A stretch of 64,000 nt of DNA, taken from assembly GCF_028680575.1 (NCBI RefSeq), contig NZ_JAPCKI010000003.1:434001-498000 (forward strand), in the 5' to 3' direction. The DNA comes from Acidovorax benzenivorans. Lineage in GTDB: Bacteria > Pseudomonadota > Gammaproteobacteria > Burkholderiales > Burkholderiaceae_C. Below are positions 1-8,866 of this stretch, piece by piece; the stretch's first letter is position 1, and the number at the start of each line of letters is the position of its first letter. The notes below the pieces were generated by a model. That model saw only the letters and a list, made by a program, of their open reading frames with translations. It did not search any database and had not been told where the DNA came from. The translations under genes were made by a program, and so were the position numbers.

Positions 1-808
1 TGGTAGGGGCGGCGCCCGAGGCCACCACCACATGCACCTGCAGCGCCGGGTGCACGCTGCGCAAATGCTCCAGCCATGCCAGGCCATACAGCTCGCGCGG
101 CGAGCGCAGGCCGAAGTACAGGTGAATGGGGTTGCGCATGCCCGCAGCCACTGCGCCGCGCACCACCGACAGCACCGACGCCAGCCCGGTGCCCCCAGCC
201 ACGCACAGCATGGGCCCCGTGTGCTGTTGGCGCAGATACGCCGCACCCAGCGGCCCGCTGACCTTGACCTTGTCCCCCACCTTCAGCTGCCCGGCGATGT
301 AGCCGCTGACCCGGCCCTGGGGCATGAGTTGCACATGAAACTCCAGCAGCGGTTCGCCGGGCAGGTTTGCCATGGAGTAGGGGCGCACATGCGTCGGCGT
401 GAATCCCAACTGCACGTACTGGCCTGGCGAAAACGCAATCGGTTTTGCCACCTTGAGCAGCAGGCGCCGGATGTCTGCCGCCAGCGGCTCGATGGCCACC
501 ACGGTGGCCTTGGCCACGCGCGCACGGTGCACCACAGCTTCGCCGGGGGCGGGCACTTCGATGGTGCAGGGCTCGGTCACATAGGTCTGGCAGGCCAGCA
601 CGGCACCGTCCACGCCGTCCAGCGGGCGCTGCTGCTCGCGCCCGCCATCCAGCACCTCACCAGACAGCACCCGGCAGCGGCAGATTCCGCAGCGGCCCGA
701 CAGGCATGAATACGACATCGGAACCTGCGCTGCGCGCAGGGCGTCGAGCAGGTTCACGCCGGGCTCGGCGCGGATCACGCGGTTAAGCGGCTGAACGAGG
801 ATGTCCAT
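1..808 (-). CDS. NagAa/NahAa-like 2Fe-2S ferredoxin:NAD(P)H reductase (3' end outside window)
   Basis: Electron-transfer reductase that would pass electrons from NAD(P)H through FAD and a plant-type 2Fe-2S cluster to a ring-hydroxylating oxygenase. About 269 residues are visible; the C-terminus lies beyond base 1. The cluster ligands are C35, C40, C43 and C73 (motif CLSGRCGICRC then LACQT). An FAD-binding RPYS motif lies at about 142-145 and a nucleotide-binding GGTGLA stretch near 195. The order (ferredoxin domain first, then FAD and NAD domains) and the N-terminal wording recall NahAa/NagAa of naphthalene dioxygenase and related nitroarene dioxygenases. It diverges from a NahR-like regulator, as nagAa does from nagR. 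The ATG at 808 opens the conserved start MDILVQPLNR. Phenol-hydroxylase-type or other reductases of this class are alternatives; the oxygenase itself is not in view. Confidence 0.82.
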   Translation of the reverse strand, partial: MDILVQPLNRVIRAEPGVNLLDALRAAQVPMSYSCLSGRCGICRCRVLSGEVLDGGREQQRPLDGVDGAVLACQTYVTEPCTIEVPAPGEAVVHRARVAKATVVAIEPLAADIRRLLLKVAKPIAFSPGQYVQLGFTPTHVRPYSMANLPGEPLLEFHVQLMPQGRVSGYIAGQLKVGDKVKVSGPLGAAYLRQQHTGPMLCVAGGTGLASVLSVVRGAVAAGMRNPIHLYFGLRSPRELYGLAWLEHLRSVHPALQVHVVVASGAAPT

Positions 809-893
809 GGCGGGCTGCGTTCGATTTCATCCAGCCCATTGTGCCCACGAAAGCGCCTGCGAATCACTGACTGCAATACCATCGCCACTTCAT

Positions 894-908
894 ATCACCC
901 AAGCTGAT
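894..908. promoter_or_regulatory. Candidate LysR-type operator between divergent genes
   Basis: ATCA-N7-TGAT inverted repeat that also satisfies the T-N11-A rule for LysR-family sites. It lies in the 109-base gap between the reductase and the regulator, 10 bases before the regulator start, where NahR/NagR-type proteins bind. Inferred from sequence only. Confidence 0.4.
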
Positions 909-917
909 GGAGTGGAG

Positions 918-1847
918 ATGGAGCTATCGGATATCGACCTGAACCTGCTGGTGCTGTTTCAGCAACTCATGGTCGAACGACGCGTGTCGAAGGTGGCCGA
1001 CAACCTGGGGCTGACACAGCCTGCCGTCAGCAATGCGCTGGCCAAGCTGCGGCGTATTTTTGACGACGAGCTGTTCTTGCGCACCTCGGGTGGCATGGTG
1101 CCCACGCCTTTTGCCGAGCAACTGAGCGAGTCCGTGGGGTATGCGCTGGGCATGATCCACAGCGGGCTGAACCAGCGCACACAGTTCACGCCCGCAACGC
1201 TCAAGCGCACCATCACCATCGGTATGACAGACATTGGCGAGATCGTTTTCCTGCCAGCGTTGCTGGAGCGCCTGGGGCGGGAGGCACCCGGCGTCACGCT
1301 GAACACCGTGCGCAACAATGCGGCCCATCTGCGCGAAGACATGGAGGCTGGCAAGGTGGACCTGGCCATCGGCCTGCTGCCGCAGCTGAAAGCAGGGTTC
1401 TTCCAGCGGCGCTTGTTCCGCCAGCGCTATGTGTGCCTGTTCCGCAAGGGCCACGCGCTGGACCGGCCCAAGCTGCTGCTGTCGGACTACAAGGCGGCAG
1501 AGCACCTGATGATCGTGTCTGCAGGCACGGGGCACGGCAAGGTGGACGAGCTGATCCAGAAGGCCGGCATCGATCGCCTGGTGCGGCTGAGCGTGCCGCA
1601 CTTTGTGAGCGTGGGCCACATCCTCCAAAGCACGGCGCTGGTGGCGACGGTGCCGGAGCGGCTGGCGCTCAAGCTGGTCGAGCCCTTTGGCCTGGTGCTA
1701 CGCACGCATCCGGTCAAATTGCCCGACGCGCCCATCAGCGTGTTCTGGCACGCCAAGGTGCACCGCGAACCCGTCAATCAGTGGCTGCGCGGCATGGTGT
1801 TTGAGCTGTTTGGGGGCGATGGCTCCGCTGGCGGTGGTTTGCTGTGA
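918..1847 (+). CDS. LysR-family regulator, NahR/NagR-like
   Basis: Transcription factor of 309 residues with an N-terminal winged helix-turn-helix (about 5-65, including LGLTQPAVSNALAKLR) and a C-terminal inducer-binding domain. Stretches such as MTDIGEI, AIGLLPQLKAGFFQRRL, AGTGHG, VPHFVSVGHILQ and FWHAK match the pattern of NahR/NagR/DntR, which respond to salicylate or related aromatic acids. The chosen ATG at 918 has a GGAG four bases upstream and gives the family start MELSDIDLNLL; an in-frame start at 801 would add an uncharacteristic extension. It is divergent from the dioxygenase-type reductase and most likely controls that operon. The effector is not deducible here. Confidence 0.88.
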   Translation: MELSDIDLNLLVLFQQLMVERRVSKVADNLGLTQPAVSNALAKLRRIFDDELFLRTSGGMVPTPFAEQLSESVGYALGMIHSGLNQRTQFTPATLKRTITIGMTDIGEIVFLPALLERLGREAPGVTLNTVRNNAAHLREDMEAGKVDLAIGLLPQLKAGFFQRRLFRQRYVCLFRKGHALDRPKLLLSDYKAAEHLMIVSAGTGHGKVDELIQKAGIDRLVRLSVPHFVSVGHILQSTALVATVPERLALKLVEPFGLVLRTHPVKLPDAPISVFWHAKVHREPVNQWLRGMVFELFGGDGSAGGGLL

Positions 1848-1900
1848 TCTGTGGCCAGGATCTTTGGCGTGGTCTAGCACGCGCCGAAGATCCTGGGTGC

Positions 1901-1955
1901 TATGCTATTCATAGCTAATTGCGCTCTTCTGTAGGGCGCTAGAGCCTGGTTTTGT
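1901..1955. repeat. Dispersed palindromic repeat, family A, copy 1
   Basis: Contains GCTATtcATAGC followed by a GCGC...GCGCTAGAGCC block, then a T-rich end. It lies between the convergent ends of the LysR gene and ppsR. Related copies are at about 9241, 14330, 26711, 32311, 34370 and 42530. Confidence 0.65.
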
Positions 1956-2021
1956 ATAAATTCTGCCGCCGTTCCGACAGATCTGATGGCCGCTTTGTGG
2001 TGCGTTGCCATGCAACGCTGC

Positions 2022-2843
2022 TTAATACACCAGCCGCTCGGGCCGCACCTCTTGCAGGATGGTGGTGGCGATTTCCTCGATGGACTTGGTGGTGGTGGAC
2101 AACCACCGAATGCCCGCGCGGCGCATCATGGCCTCGGCCTCAGCCACTTCGGTGCGGCAGTTTTCGATGCTGGCGTATTTGGAGTTGGGTCGGCGCTCGG
2201 CGCGGATCTCGGCCAGGCGGTCGGGGCTGATGGTCAGGCCAAAGATCTTGTTGCGAAACGGCACCAAGGCCGGGGGCAACTGGCGGCGCTCGAAGTCTTC
2301 GGGGATCAGCGGGTAGTTGGCCGCTTTCAGTCCACACTGCATGGCCAGATACAGGCTGGTGGGGGTTTTGCCGCTGCGGCTCACGCCGACCAGGATCACG
2401 TCGGCACCGGCCAGGTCGCGGTTGCTTTGGCCGTCGTCATGGGCCAGGCTGAAGTTGATGGCCTCGATGCGGTCGGTGTACTCCTTGCTGCGGCTCACGT
2501 CGCTGAAGCGCCCCACGCGGTGGTGCGACTTGATGCCTAGCTCCTGCTCCAGCGGGTGCACAAAGGTGCCGAACATGTCGAGCAGCATGCCCTTGCAGCC
2601 GTCCTGAATGACCTTGAGCACGTCCATGTTGACCAGTGTGGTGAAGACGACGGGCTTCTTGCCCTCGACCTCGCCGGTGTGGTTGATCTGCCGCACGGCC
2701 TGGTGGGCCTTGTCCACCGTGTCGATGAAGGGCAGGCGCACATGGCGCGGCTTCATCTCGAACTGGGCCAGGATGGCGTTGCCGAAGGTTTCGGCGGTGA
2801 TGCCGGTGCCGTCAGAGACAAAAAATACGGTGCGCGAATGCAT
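2022..2843 (-). CDS. ppsR: PEP synthetase regulatory protein (bifunctional kinase/pyrophosphorylase)
   Basis: PpsR (DUF299 family, 273 residues, the usual length). Family members inactivate PEP synthase by ADP-dependent threonine phosphorylation and reactivate it by phosphate-dependent pyrophosphorolysis. The N-terminus [20 protein letters not shown] is typical, and the P-loop-like [11 protein letters not shown] is near residues 153-163. It is transcribed away from ppsA, its target, with 274 bases between them, which places enzyme and regulator under a shared divergent control region. The start at 2843 follows an AGGGG-like ribosome site. Confidence 0.95.
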   Translation of the reverse strand: MHSRTVFFVSDGTGITAETFGNAILAQFEMKPRHVRLPFIDTVDKAHQAVRQINHTGEVEGKKPVVFTTLVNMDVLKVIQDGCKGMLLDMFGTFVHPLEQELGIKSHHRVGRFSDVSRSKEYTDRIEAINFSLAHDDGQSNRDLAGADVILVGVSRSGKTPTSLYLAMQCGLKAANYPLIPEDFERRQLPPALVPFRNKIFGLTISPDRLAEIRAERRPNSKYASIENCRTEVAEAEAMMRRAGIRWLSTTTKSIEEIATTILQEVRPERLVY

Positions 2844-2965
2844 GGAGCCCCTTTTTTTTGGATGCGGCTTGCGCGGGCGGGGTGGACACCATAAAGAAGT
2901 GGCGATTCCCCGTTTTGCGTCAGTCGCGTGAAAGCGTCAGCCCGTTGCCAGATGCACGGGCCTAC

Positions 2966-2978
2966 AATTGTCACAATT
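2966..2978. promoter_or_regulatory. Perfect palindrome between ppsR and ppsA
   Basis: AATTGT-C-ACAATT, a perfect 6+1+6 inverted repeat in the divergent intergenic region. It begins inside a TACAAT hexamer (2963-2968) that could be a -10 element for ppsA. The position suggests an operator; the regulator is unknown. Confidence 0.4.
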
Positions 2979-3117
2979 ATCCAATTCTCACCATGCACAC
3001 CGTCGGCCTACAACCACAACGACAAAGCTGCAGCCTGTGCATGGCCGCTCGCCCATCGCTTCTCTATACAGCAAGAGGCGGGCGCGCAGACCCAGTTTCA
3101 ACTTCTGGAGCTTTCCC

Positions 3118-5508
3118 ATGTCTGCACTTTTCAGCCCGACCGCCCTGGTCGTACCGTTTGAAAACCTGAGAATGACCGATGTCGAGGCCGTTGGCGGTAA
3201 AAACGCCAGCCTCGGCGAGATGATCTCCCAACTGCCGCAGGGCGTGCGCGTGCCCACGGGCTTTGCCACCACCGCCCACGCGTTCCGCGAGTTCCTGGCC
3301 TACGACGGCCTGGCTGACCGCATCAGCGCCAAGCTCAAGAGCCTGGACACCGAAGACGTGCGCGCCCTCGCGCAAGTCGGCGCAGAGATCCGTGCCATGG
3401 TCGAGGCCCAGCCCTTCCCGGCCGACCTGCAAAAGGCCATTGCTGACGAGTTTGCCAAGCTGAGTGCTGGCAACCCCGCCGCATCATTTGCCGTGCGCTC
3501 CTCCGCCACGGCCGAGGATTTGCCCGACGCATCGTTTGCCGGCCAGCAGGAGACCTTCCTGAACGTGGTGGGCATCGACGAAGTCATGCACAAGATGAAG
3601 GAAGTGTTCGCGTCGCTGTACAACGACCGCGCCATCTCCTACCGCGTGCACAAGGGTTTTGAACACGACGTGGTGGCCCTGTCCGCCGGTGTGCAGCGCA
3701 TGGTGCGCTCTGACCTGGGCGCGGCCGGCGTGATGTTCACCATCGATACCGAATCCGGGTTTGAAGACGTGGTGTTCATCACCAGCAGCTACGGCCTGGG
3801 CGAGACGGTGGTGCAGGGCGCCGTGAACCCTGACGAGTTCTATGTGCACAAGCCCATGCTCCAGGCGGGCAAGAAGGCGCTGATCCGCCGCAACCTGGGC
3901 AGCAAGCTGATCCAGATGGTGTTCTCTAGCGCCGAAGAAAAAGCCGCCAGCGGCAAGCTCGTCAAGACCGTGGACGTGCCCACCGAGCAGCGCAACCGCT
4001 ACTCGCTGACCGACGCTGACGTGGAGCAGCTGGCCCGCTACGCGCTGGTGATTGAGCAGCACTACGGCCGCCCCATGGACATCGAATGGGGCAAGGATGG
4101 CACCGACGGCCAGCTTTACATCCTGCAGGCGCGGCCTGAAACCGTGAAGAGCCAGGCCAAGGGCCAGGCCGAGCTGCGCTACAAGCTCAAGGGCCAGGGC
4201 ACCGTGCTGGCCGAGGGCCGCGCGATTGGCCAGAAGATTGGCACTGGCCCCGTGCGCCTGGTGCACAACATCTCCGAGATGGACAAGGTCCAGCCCGGCG
4301 ATGTGCTGGTGACCGACATGACTGACCCCAACTGGGAGCCCGTGATGAAGCGCGCCAGCGCCATCGTCACCAACCGGGGCGGGCGCACCTGCCACGCCGC
4401 CATCATCGCGCGCGAACTGGGCATTCCGGCCGTGGTGGGCTGCGGCGACGCGACCGAGCGCCTGAAGGACGGCACGCTGGTCACCGTGAGCTGCGCCGAG
4501 GGCGATACCGGCCACATTTACGACGGCCTGCTCGAAACCGAAGTCACCGAAGTGCAGCGCGGCGCGATGCCCCCCATCAAGACCAAGATCATGATGAACG
4601 TGGGCAACCCCCAGCTCGCCTTTGACTTTGCCCAACTGCCGAATGAAGGGGTTGGTTTGGCGCGCCTTGAGTTCATCATCAACAACAACATCGGCGTGCA
4701 CCCCAAGGCCATCCTGGACTACCCCCAGATCGATGCCGACCTGAAGAAGGCCGTGGAATCCGTGGCCCGTGGCCATGCATCGCCCCGCGCGTTCTACGTG
4801 GACAAGGTTGCTGAAGGCGTGGCCACCATTGCGGCCGCCTTCTGGCCCAAGCCCGTCATCGTGCGCCTGTCGGACTTCAAGTCCAACGAATACCGCAAGC
4901 TCATTGGCGGCAGCCGCTACGAGCCGGAGGAAGAAAACCCGATGCTGGGCTTCCGTGGCGCGGCCCGCTACATCAGCGAGGACTTCGGCGAAGCCTTTGC
5001 GATGGAGTGCGAGGCATTGAAGCGCGTGCGCAACGACATGGGCCTGACCAACGTGCAGGTGATGGTGCCCTTTGTGCGCACGCTGGGCCAGGCCGAGCGC
5101 GTGACCAAGCTGCTGGCCACCCATGGCCTGCAACGGGGCAAGGACGACCTCAAGGTCATCATGATGTGCGAGGTGCCCAGCAACGCCATCCTGGCCGACC
5201 GCTTCCTGGAGTTCTTCGACGGCTTCTCCATCGGCTCCAACGACCTGACCCAGCTCACGCTGGGCCTGGACCGCGACTCGGGCCTGGAGCTGCTGGCAAA
5301 AGACTTTGACGAGCGCGACCCGGCCGTCGAGGCGCTGATCCACCAGGCCATCAAGGCCTGTCTGGCCCAGGGCAAATACATCGGCATCTGCGGCCAGGGC
5401 CCCAGCGACCACCCTGACTTTGCGCAGTGGCTGGCCAAGGAAGGCATCTCGTCGATCTCGCTCAACCCTGACAGCGTGATTGCCACCTGGCAGCAACTGG
5501 CAGGCTGA
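3118..5508 (+). CDS. ppsA: Phosphoenolpyruvate synthase
   Basis: Converts pyruvate, ATP and water to PEP, AMP and phosphate, the entry to gluconeogenesis from C3 and C2 acids. The 796 residues match family length. Order: N-terminal ATP-binding domain (about 1-350), swivelling phosphohistidine domain with the motif [20 protein letters not shown] and catalytic H426, then the C-terminal TIM-barrel PEP/pyruvate domain with [26 protein letters not shown] and GICGQGPSD. The ATG at 3118 is preceded by GGAG with 7 bases spacing; an upstream in-frame extension to 2968 lacks family character. PpsR on the other strand is the expected regulator. The next two genes encode a carboxylate-type symporter, consistent with growth on organic acids. 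Confidence 0.97.
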   Translation: MSALFSPTALVVPFENLRMTDVEAVGGKNASLGEMISQLPQGVRVPTGFATTAHAFREFLAYDGLADRISAKLKSLDTEDVRALAQVGAEIRAMVEAQPFPADLQKAIADEFAKLSAGNPAASFAVRSSATAEDLPDASFAGQQETFLNVVGIDEVMHKMKEVFASLYNDRAISYRVHKGFEHDVVALSAGVQRMVRSDLGAAGVMFTIDTESGFEDVVFITSSYGLGETVVQGAVNPDEFYVHKPMLQAGKKALIRRNLGSKLIQMVFSSAEEKAASGKLVKTVDVPTEQRNRYSLTDADVEQLARYALVIEQHYGRPMDIEWGKDGTDGQLYILQARPETVKSQAKGQAELRYKLKGQGTVLAEGRAIGQKIGTGPVRLVHNISEMDKVQPGDVLVTDMTDPNWEPVMKRASAIVTNRGGRTCHAAIIARELGIPAVVGCGDATERLKDGTLVTVSCAEGDTGHIYDGLLETEVTEVQRGAMPPIKTKIMMNVGNPQLAFDFAQLPNEGVGLARLEFIINNNIGVHPKAILDYPQIDADLKKAVESVARGHASPRAFYVDKVAEGVATIAAAFWPKPVIVRLSDFKSNEYRKLIGGSRYEPEEENPMLGFRGAARYISEDFGEAFAMECEALKRVRNDMGLTNVQVMVPFVRTLGQAERVTKLLATHGLQRGKDDLKVIMMCEVPSNAILADRFLEFFDGFSIGSNDLTQLTLGLDRDSGLELLAKDFDERDPAVEALIHQAIKACLAQGKYIGICGQGPSDHPDFAQWLAKEGISSISLNPDSVIATWQQLAG

Positions 5509-5575
5509 CGCACCGACCGAGCTGCCATGCGCCGACTGCACCACCCGCCATCGCGTCCGTGATGCCGCGCCAGTG

Positions 5576-5941
5576 ATGCCGTTGCAGCAGCCCGCTACCC
5601 GCCCCGCCGACGCCGAGATGGCGGGGCCGTTCCCCCCGGACTTGCACGACGTGCGCCACCTGTGGCTCAAGGCAGGACTGCTCCTGCTGTGGGCCCTGGT
5701 GTCGTTTGGTTCCACCTATTTCGCCCGTGACCTGCAAGTGCTGGTGTTTGGGGGGTGGCCCCTGGGCTACTGGATTGCAGCCCAGGGCGCCGTGCTGGTG
5801 TTCATTGCCATCGTAGTCGCCTACGGCTGGGCCATGAACCACCTAGAGCGGCAGGACCAGATGCGCCGTGAGGCGCAACTGCAGCAACTTCAGCAGCAAC
5901 AGCAGTCCGCCACCTCGGCGGCAGATCGTGCCCATGGCTGA
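5576..5941 (+). CDS. DUF4212 small symporter subunit
   Basis: Small membrane protein of about 121 residues with two transmembrane helices (about 29-48, LKAGLLLLWALVSFG..., and about 60-85, GYWIAAQGAVLVFIAIVVAYGWAM) and a glutamine-rich cytoplasmic tail. This architecture is the DUF4212 family, which is encoded next to VC_2705-type sodium:solute symporters and is thought to be their small subunit. Its stop overlaps the symporter start by 8 bases (ATGGCTGA), so translation is probably coupled. The start is uncertain: no clear ribosome site precedes 5576, and M15 at 5618 is an alternative. Confidence 0.8.
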   Translation: MPLQQPATRPADAEMAGPFPPDLHDVRHLWLKAGLLLLWALVSFGSTYFARDLQVLVFGGWPLGYWIAAQGAVLVFIAIVVAYGWAMNHLERQDQMRREAQLQQLQQQQQSATSAADRAHG

Positions 5942-8030
5942 GCGCAAGCCAGGCAGCGCAGAGGCGGATCGCGCCTACCTGTGGCGGCTGCACCGCATCC
6001 TGGCGCTGTATGTGGCGGGGGTGTTGGGTTTTCTGGCGCTGATGATCTGGGCCGAGCACCAGGGGCTGTCGCGCCACTGGATCGGCCCGATCTTCCTGTT
6101 TCTCACTGTGATGGTCTATGCCGGCATCGGCGTGTATGGCCGCACGACGGACCCCGAGGACTACTACGTGGCGGGGCGGCGTATTCCGCCCATGTACAAC
6201 GGCATGGCCACGGCGGCCGACTGGATGAGTGCGGCGTCGTTCATCAGCCTGTCGGGCGCGCTGTACCTGCAAGGCTTTTCGGGCACGCCGGGGCAGGCCG
6301 GTGGCCTGGCCTACCTGCTGGGATGGACAGGTGGCTTTTGCCTGGTGGCCATGCTCATCGCCCCACACCTGCGCGCCATGGGCCTGTACACCGTGCCCGA
6401 CTTCTTTCACGTGCGTTTTGGCGGGCGCTGGCCGCGTGTCATTGCCGCGCTGGCGGCCGTGTTGTGTTCGTTTACCTACGTGGTGGCGCAGATCTACGGC
6501 GTGGGGCTGATCGCCTCGCGCCTCACCGGCGTGCAGTTCGAGATCGGCATCATGCTGGGCTTGGGGGGCGTGCTGCTGTGCTCGTTCCTGGGCGGCATGC
6601 GGGCCATCACCTGGACGCAGGTGGCGCAGTATGTCGTGCTGCTGCTGGCGTTCATGATCCCAGTGTCATGGCTTGCGTACAAGCAACTGGGCAACCCGCT
6701 GGCGCCGCTGGTGTATGGCGCGCAGATCAGCAAGATTGCCGATCTGGAGGCGCAGTTGCTCGACTCCCCGGCCGAGCACCAGGTGGTACAGGTCTACCTG
6801 CAGCGCGCCAAGGACTTCGAAGAGCGCTTGCAGGACGTGGAGGCATCACTGAAGCGCGAGCGCGAAAAGGGGCGTGAGCGCATCCGGGCCCTGCGTGCCC
6901 AGAACGCCGATGTAGGCCTGATCGTCACAGCCAGCCGCGAACTGGCGGCGTTGCCGCGTGATGCGGCCTCGGCCCGCGAGCGCTGGACCCGTGAAATGCG
7001 CGAAAACTACGAGCGCGCACGCCCTCTGGGTGGACTACCGCCTCACAGCCAGGCCTATGCGGGCGACCCGAACGGCACACCCGAGGAGCAACGCGACTAC
7101 GACCTCACGCGCCGCAACTTTTTGGCGTTGATGTTCTGCCTGATGGTGGGCACCGCCGGGCTGCCTCACCTGCTGACCCGCTACTACACCGCGCCCTCGG
7201 TGTCAGCGGCGCGCGCCTCGGTGGGTTGGTCCTTGTTCTTCATTGCGCTGCTGTACCTCAGTGCGCCTGCACTGGCCGTTCTGGTGAAGTTCGAGGTCAT
7301 GCAGAACCTGGTGGGCAGCAGTTTTGAGGCGCTGCCTACCTGGATGGCGCAGTGGGCGCGGGTAGACAGCTCTCTGCTGTCGGTGGAGGACGTGAACGGC
7401 GATGGCCTGATCCAGTTTGGCGAGATCCGGCTGGGGGCAGACCTCATCATGCTGGCCACGCCCGAGCTGGGCGGACTGCCGTATGTGGTGTCGGGCCTGG
7501 TGGCGGCGGGCGGGCTGGCGGCGGCGTTGTCCACGGCCGACGGCTTGCTGCTCACCATCAGCAATGCGCTGGTGCGCGACCTGTACTTCCAGGACACACG
7601 CCGCCAGGCGTCGCCCGAGCAACGGGTGATTTTGACCAAGTTCACGCTGCTGGCCGTGGCCCTGTCGGCTGCGTTTGTAGCGGCGCTCAAGCCGTCCGAA
7701 ATCTTGCCCATGGTGTCGGCTTCGTTCTCGCTGGCGGCATCGGCCTTTGTGCCGGTGATGGTGCTCGGTATCTTCTGGCGTGGCACCACGCGGCAGGGGG
7801 CGGTGGCTGGCATGCTGGGCGGGCTGGCCATCACGGTGTACTACATGCTGTCCCATGTGCCTGCCATGCAAGTGCTGCCGCGCTGGCTGTTGGCCGACGG
7901 GTTGTGGTTCGGCATCCAGCCCATTTCGGCCGGGGTGTTCGGTGTGCCGTGTGGCCTGCTCATTACCCTGGTGGTCAGCTGGATCACCAGGCCTCCGCCG
8001 CCACCGCCACGCATTCGCTCAGAGATGTAG
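5934..8030 (+). CDS. Sodium:solute symporter, VC_2705 subfamily, with coiled-coil insert and EF-hand-like loop
   Basis: Inner-membrane transporter of 698 residues in the SSS family, related to acetate permease ActP. Roughly a dozen hydrophobic helices are visible, with the core motif TTDPEDYYVAGRRIPPMYNG near residues 71-90. A charged, helix-forming insert (about 265-395, rich in E, R, K and Q) interrupts the membrane core. A second loop carries DVNGDGLIQFGE (486-497), which fits the canonical calcium-binding EF-hand pattern at every position. Substrate is probably a short monocarboxylate, judging by the family and the position behind ppsA and the DUF4212 subunit; this is inference. Start chosen as the ATG overlapping the upstream stop. 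Confidence 0.9.
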   Translation: MAERKPGSAEADRAYLWRLHRILALYVAGVLGFLALMIWAEHQGLSRHWIGPIFLFLTVMVYAGIGVYGRTTDPEDYYVAGRRIPPMYNGMATAADWMSAASFISLSGALYLQGFSGTPGQAGGLAYLLGWTGGFCLVAMLIAPHLRAMGLYTVPDFFHVRFGGRWPRVIAALAAVLCSFTYVVAQIYGVGLIASRLTGVQFEIGIMLGLGGVLLCSFLGGMRAITWTQVAQYVVLLLAFMIPVSWLAYKQLGNPLAPLVYGAQISKIADLEAQLLDSPAEHQVVQVYLQRAKDFEERLQDVEASLKREREKGRERIRALRAQNADVGLIVTASRELAALPRDAASARERWTREMRENYERARPLGGLPPHSQAYAGDPNGTPEEQRDYDLTRRNFLALMFCLMVGTAGLPHLLTRYYTAPSVSAARASVGWSLFFIALLYLSAPALAVLVKFEVMQNLVGSSFEALPTWMAQWARVDSSLLSVEDVNGDGLIQFGEIRLGADLIMLATPELGGLPYVVSGLVAAGGLAAALSTADGLLLTISNALVRDLYFQDTRRQASPEQRVILTKFTLLAVALSAAFVAALKPSEILPMVSASFSLAASAFVPVMVLGIFWRGTTRQGAVAGMLGGLAITVYYMLSHVPAMQVLPRWLLADGLWFGIQPISAGVFGVPCGLLITLVVSWITRPPPPPPRIRSEM

Positions 8031-8160
8031 GGATGCGTCGCGCCGGGGGCATCGGGGTTATGTGTAAACCCTGATTTGCAGAGGTGCCAAAACATGGGAT
8101 TCTGGTTTGCAGGTGATCGCCTTGCGGCGTTCTCCACCTTTGCTCATTGCTAGGAGATTC

Positions 8161-8685
8161 ATGGTTCTCGTCAAAACCCCCGCAGGCCAGGAAGCACTCA
8201 AGGACCGTCACGGCAGCCTAAGCTCGCGCCAGCGCTCGGCCTTCATTCTTTTTGACGGCAAGCGCACCACGGGGGAGATTTTGGCGGCCACGGCGGCCAT
8301 GGGCATCACGCAGGACGACGTGCAGGCCATGATCGCCCAGGGGCTGTTGGCGCCAGTGGGGGGGCAGATGTCTGCTGCCGCCGTGAGCCCCGTTGCCACC
8401 AGTGCAGCACCTGCACCCGCCACGCTGGCAGAAGCTCCAGCCACCGATCTGGGCACGGTAGCGTCGCCCATCGAAGGCTCGGGGCGGTCGCCCATGGAGC
8501 GCTACCAAGCGGCCTACCCGATTGCCACCGAGCTGACAGCGGCTCTGGGCTTGCGCGGGTTTCGCCTGAACCTGGCGGTGGAAGGCGCAGGCAGTTTTGA
8601 AGATCTGGCGACCCTGGCCCCCAAGATCCGGGAGGCGGTGGGTGATGCCAAGTTCGAGCGGCTGGACAAGGCGCTGTTTGATTGA
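8161..8685 (+). CDS. Conserved-looking hypothetical protein, 174 aa
   Basis: I do not recognise this protein. The N-terminal 65 residues (MVLVKTPAGQEALKD... to QGLLAPVGG) look like a compact helical, possibly winged-helix domain. An Ala/Pro/Thr-rich linker covers about 75-110. The C-terminal part (about 115-174) is a second small helical domain beginning PMERYQAAYPIATELTAALG. There is no signal peptide or membrane segment, so it is probably cytoplasmic. A good AGGAG with 4 bases spacing fixes the start at 8161. It follows the symporter by 130 bases on the same strand and may be a separate transcription unit. Confidence 0.75.
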   Translation: MVLVKTPAGQEALKDRHGSLSSRQRSAFILFDGKRTTGEILAATAAMGITQDDVQAMIAQGLLAPVGGQMSAAAVSPVATSAAPAPATLAEAPATDLGTVASPIEGSGRSPMERYQAAYPIATELTAALGLRGFRLNLAVEGAGSFEDLATLAPKIREAVGDAKFERLDKALFD

Positions 8686-8815
8686 GGTCTGCTGAGCCGC
8701 TGCGCTACTCTGGTCCTCTGAGGTCGATGGCTTGGGTGACCCCGTTCACAGGAATCAATGGGCCAATGGGTCGTTGGCCTGGGAGCCAACTTCACGCGCT
8801 TGGTGCGTCGGCATG

Positions 8816-8839
8816 AAAAAGCGGCCCGTGGGCCGCTTT
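8816..8839 (-). terminator. Rho-independent terminator of the FKBP gene
   Basis: On the minus strand a GC stem (GCGGCCC pairing with GGGCCGC, tight loop) is followed by TTTTTC. It lies 27 bases after the FKBP stop codon. Confidence 0.75.
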
Positions 8840-8866
8840 GGTATTGGTTGCCGCAAGGGGCTACGA

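Noticed and set aside
2844..3117. Full sigma-70 promoter for ppsA
   Set aside because: TACAAT is present at 2963-2968 but the only -35-like TTGCCA is 12 bases away, too close; only the palindrome is reported.
3484..5715. Very long open frame on the minus strand opposite ppsA
   Set aside because: It mirrors a real gene in a GC-rich genome, has no family motifs (His/Gly/Ala-rich translation) and no ribosome site. The same applies to long antisense frames at 17147-19714, 20102-21952, 22370-24913, 24992-26551, 29683-31668, 32785-34425, 40974-42449 and 42619-43944.
7389..7424. EF-hand-like loop as proof of calcium regulation
   Set aside because: The motif fit is real, but a 12-residue match alone does not prove metal binding; it is listed as a finding, not as a functional annotation.
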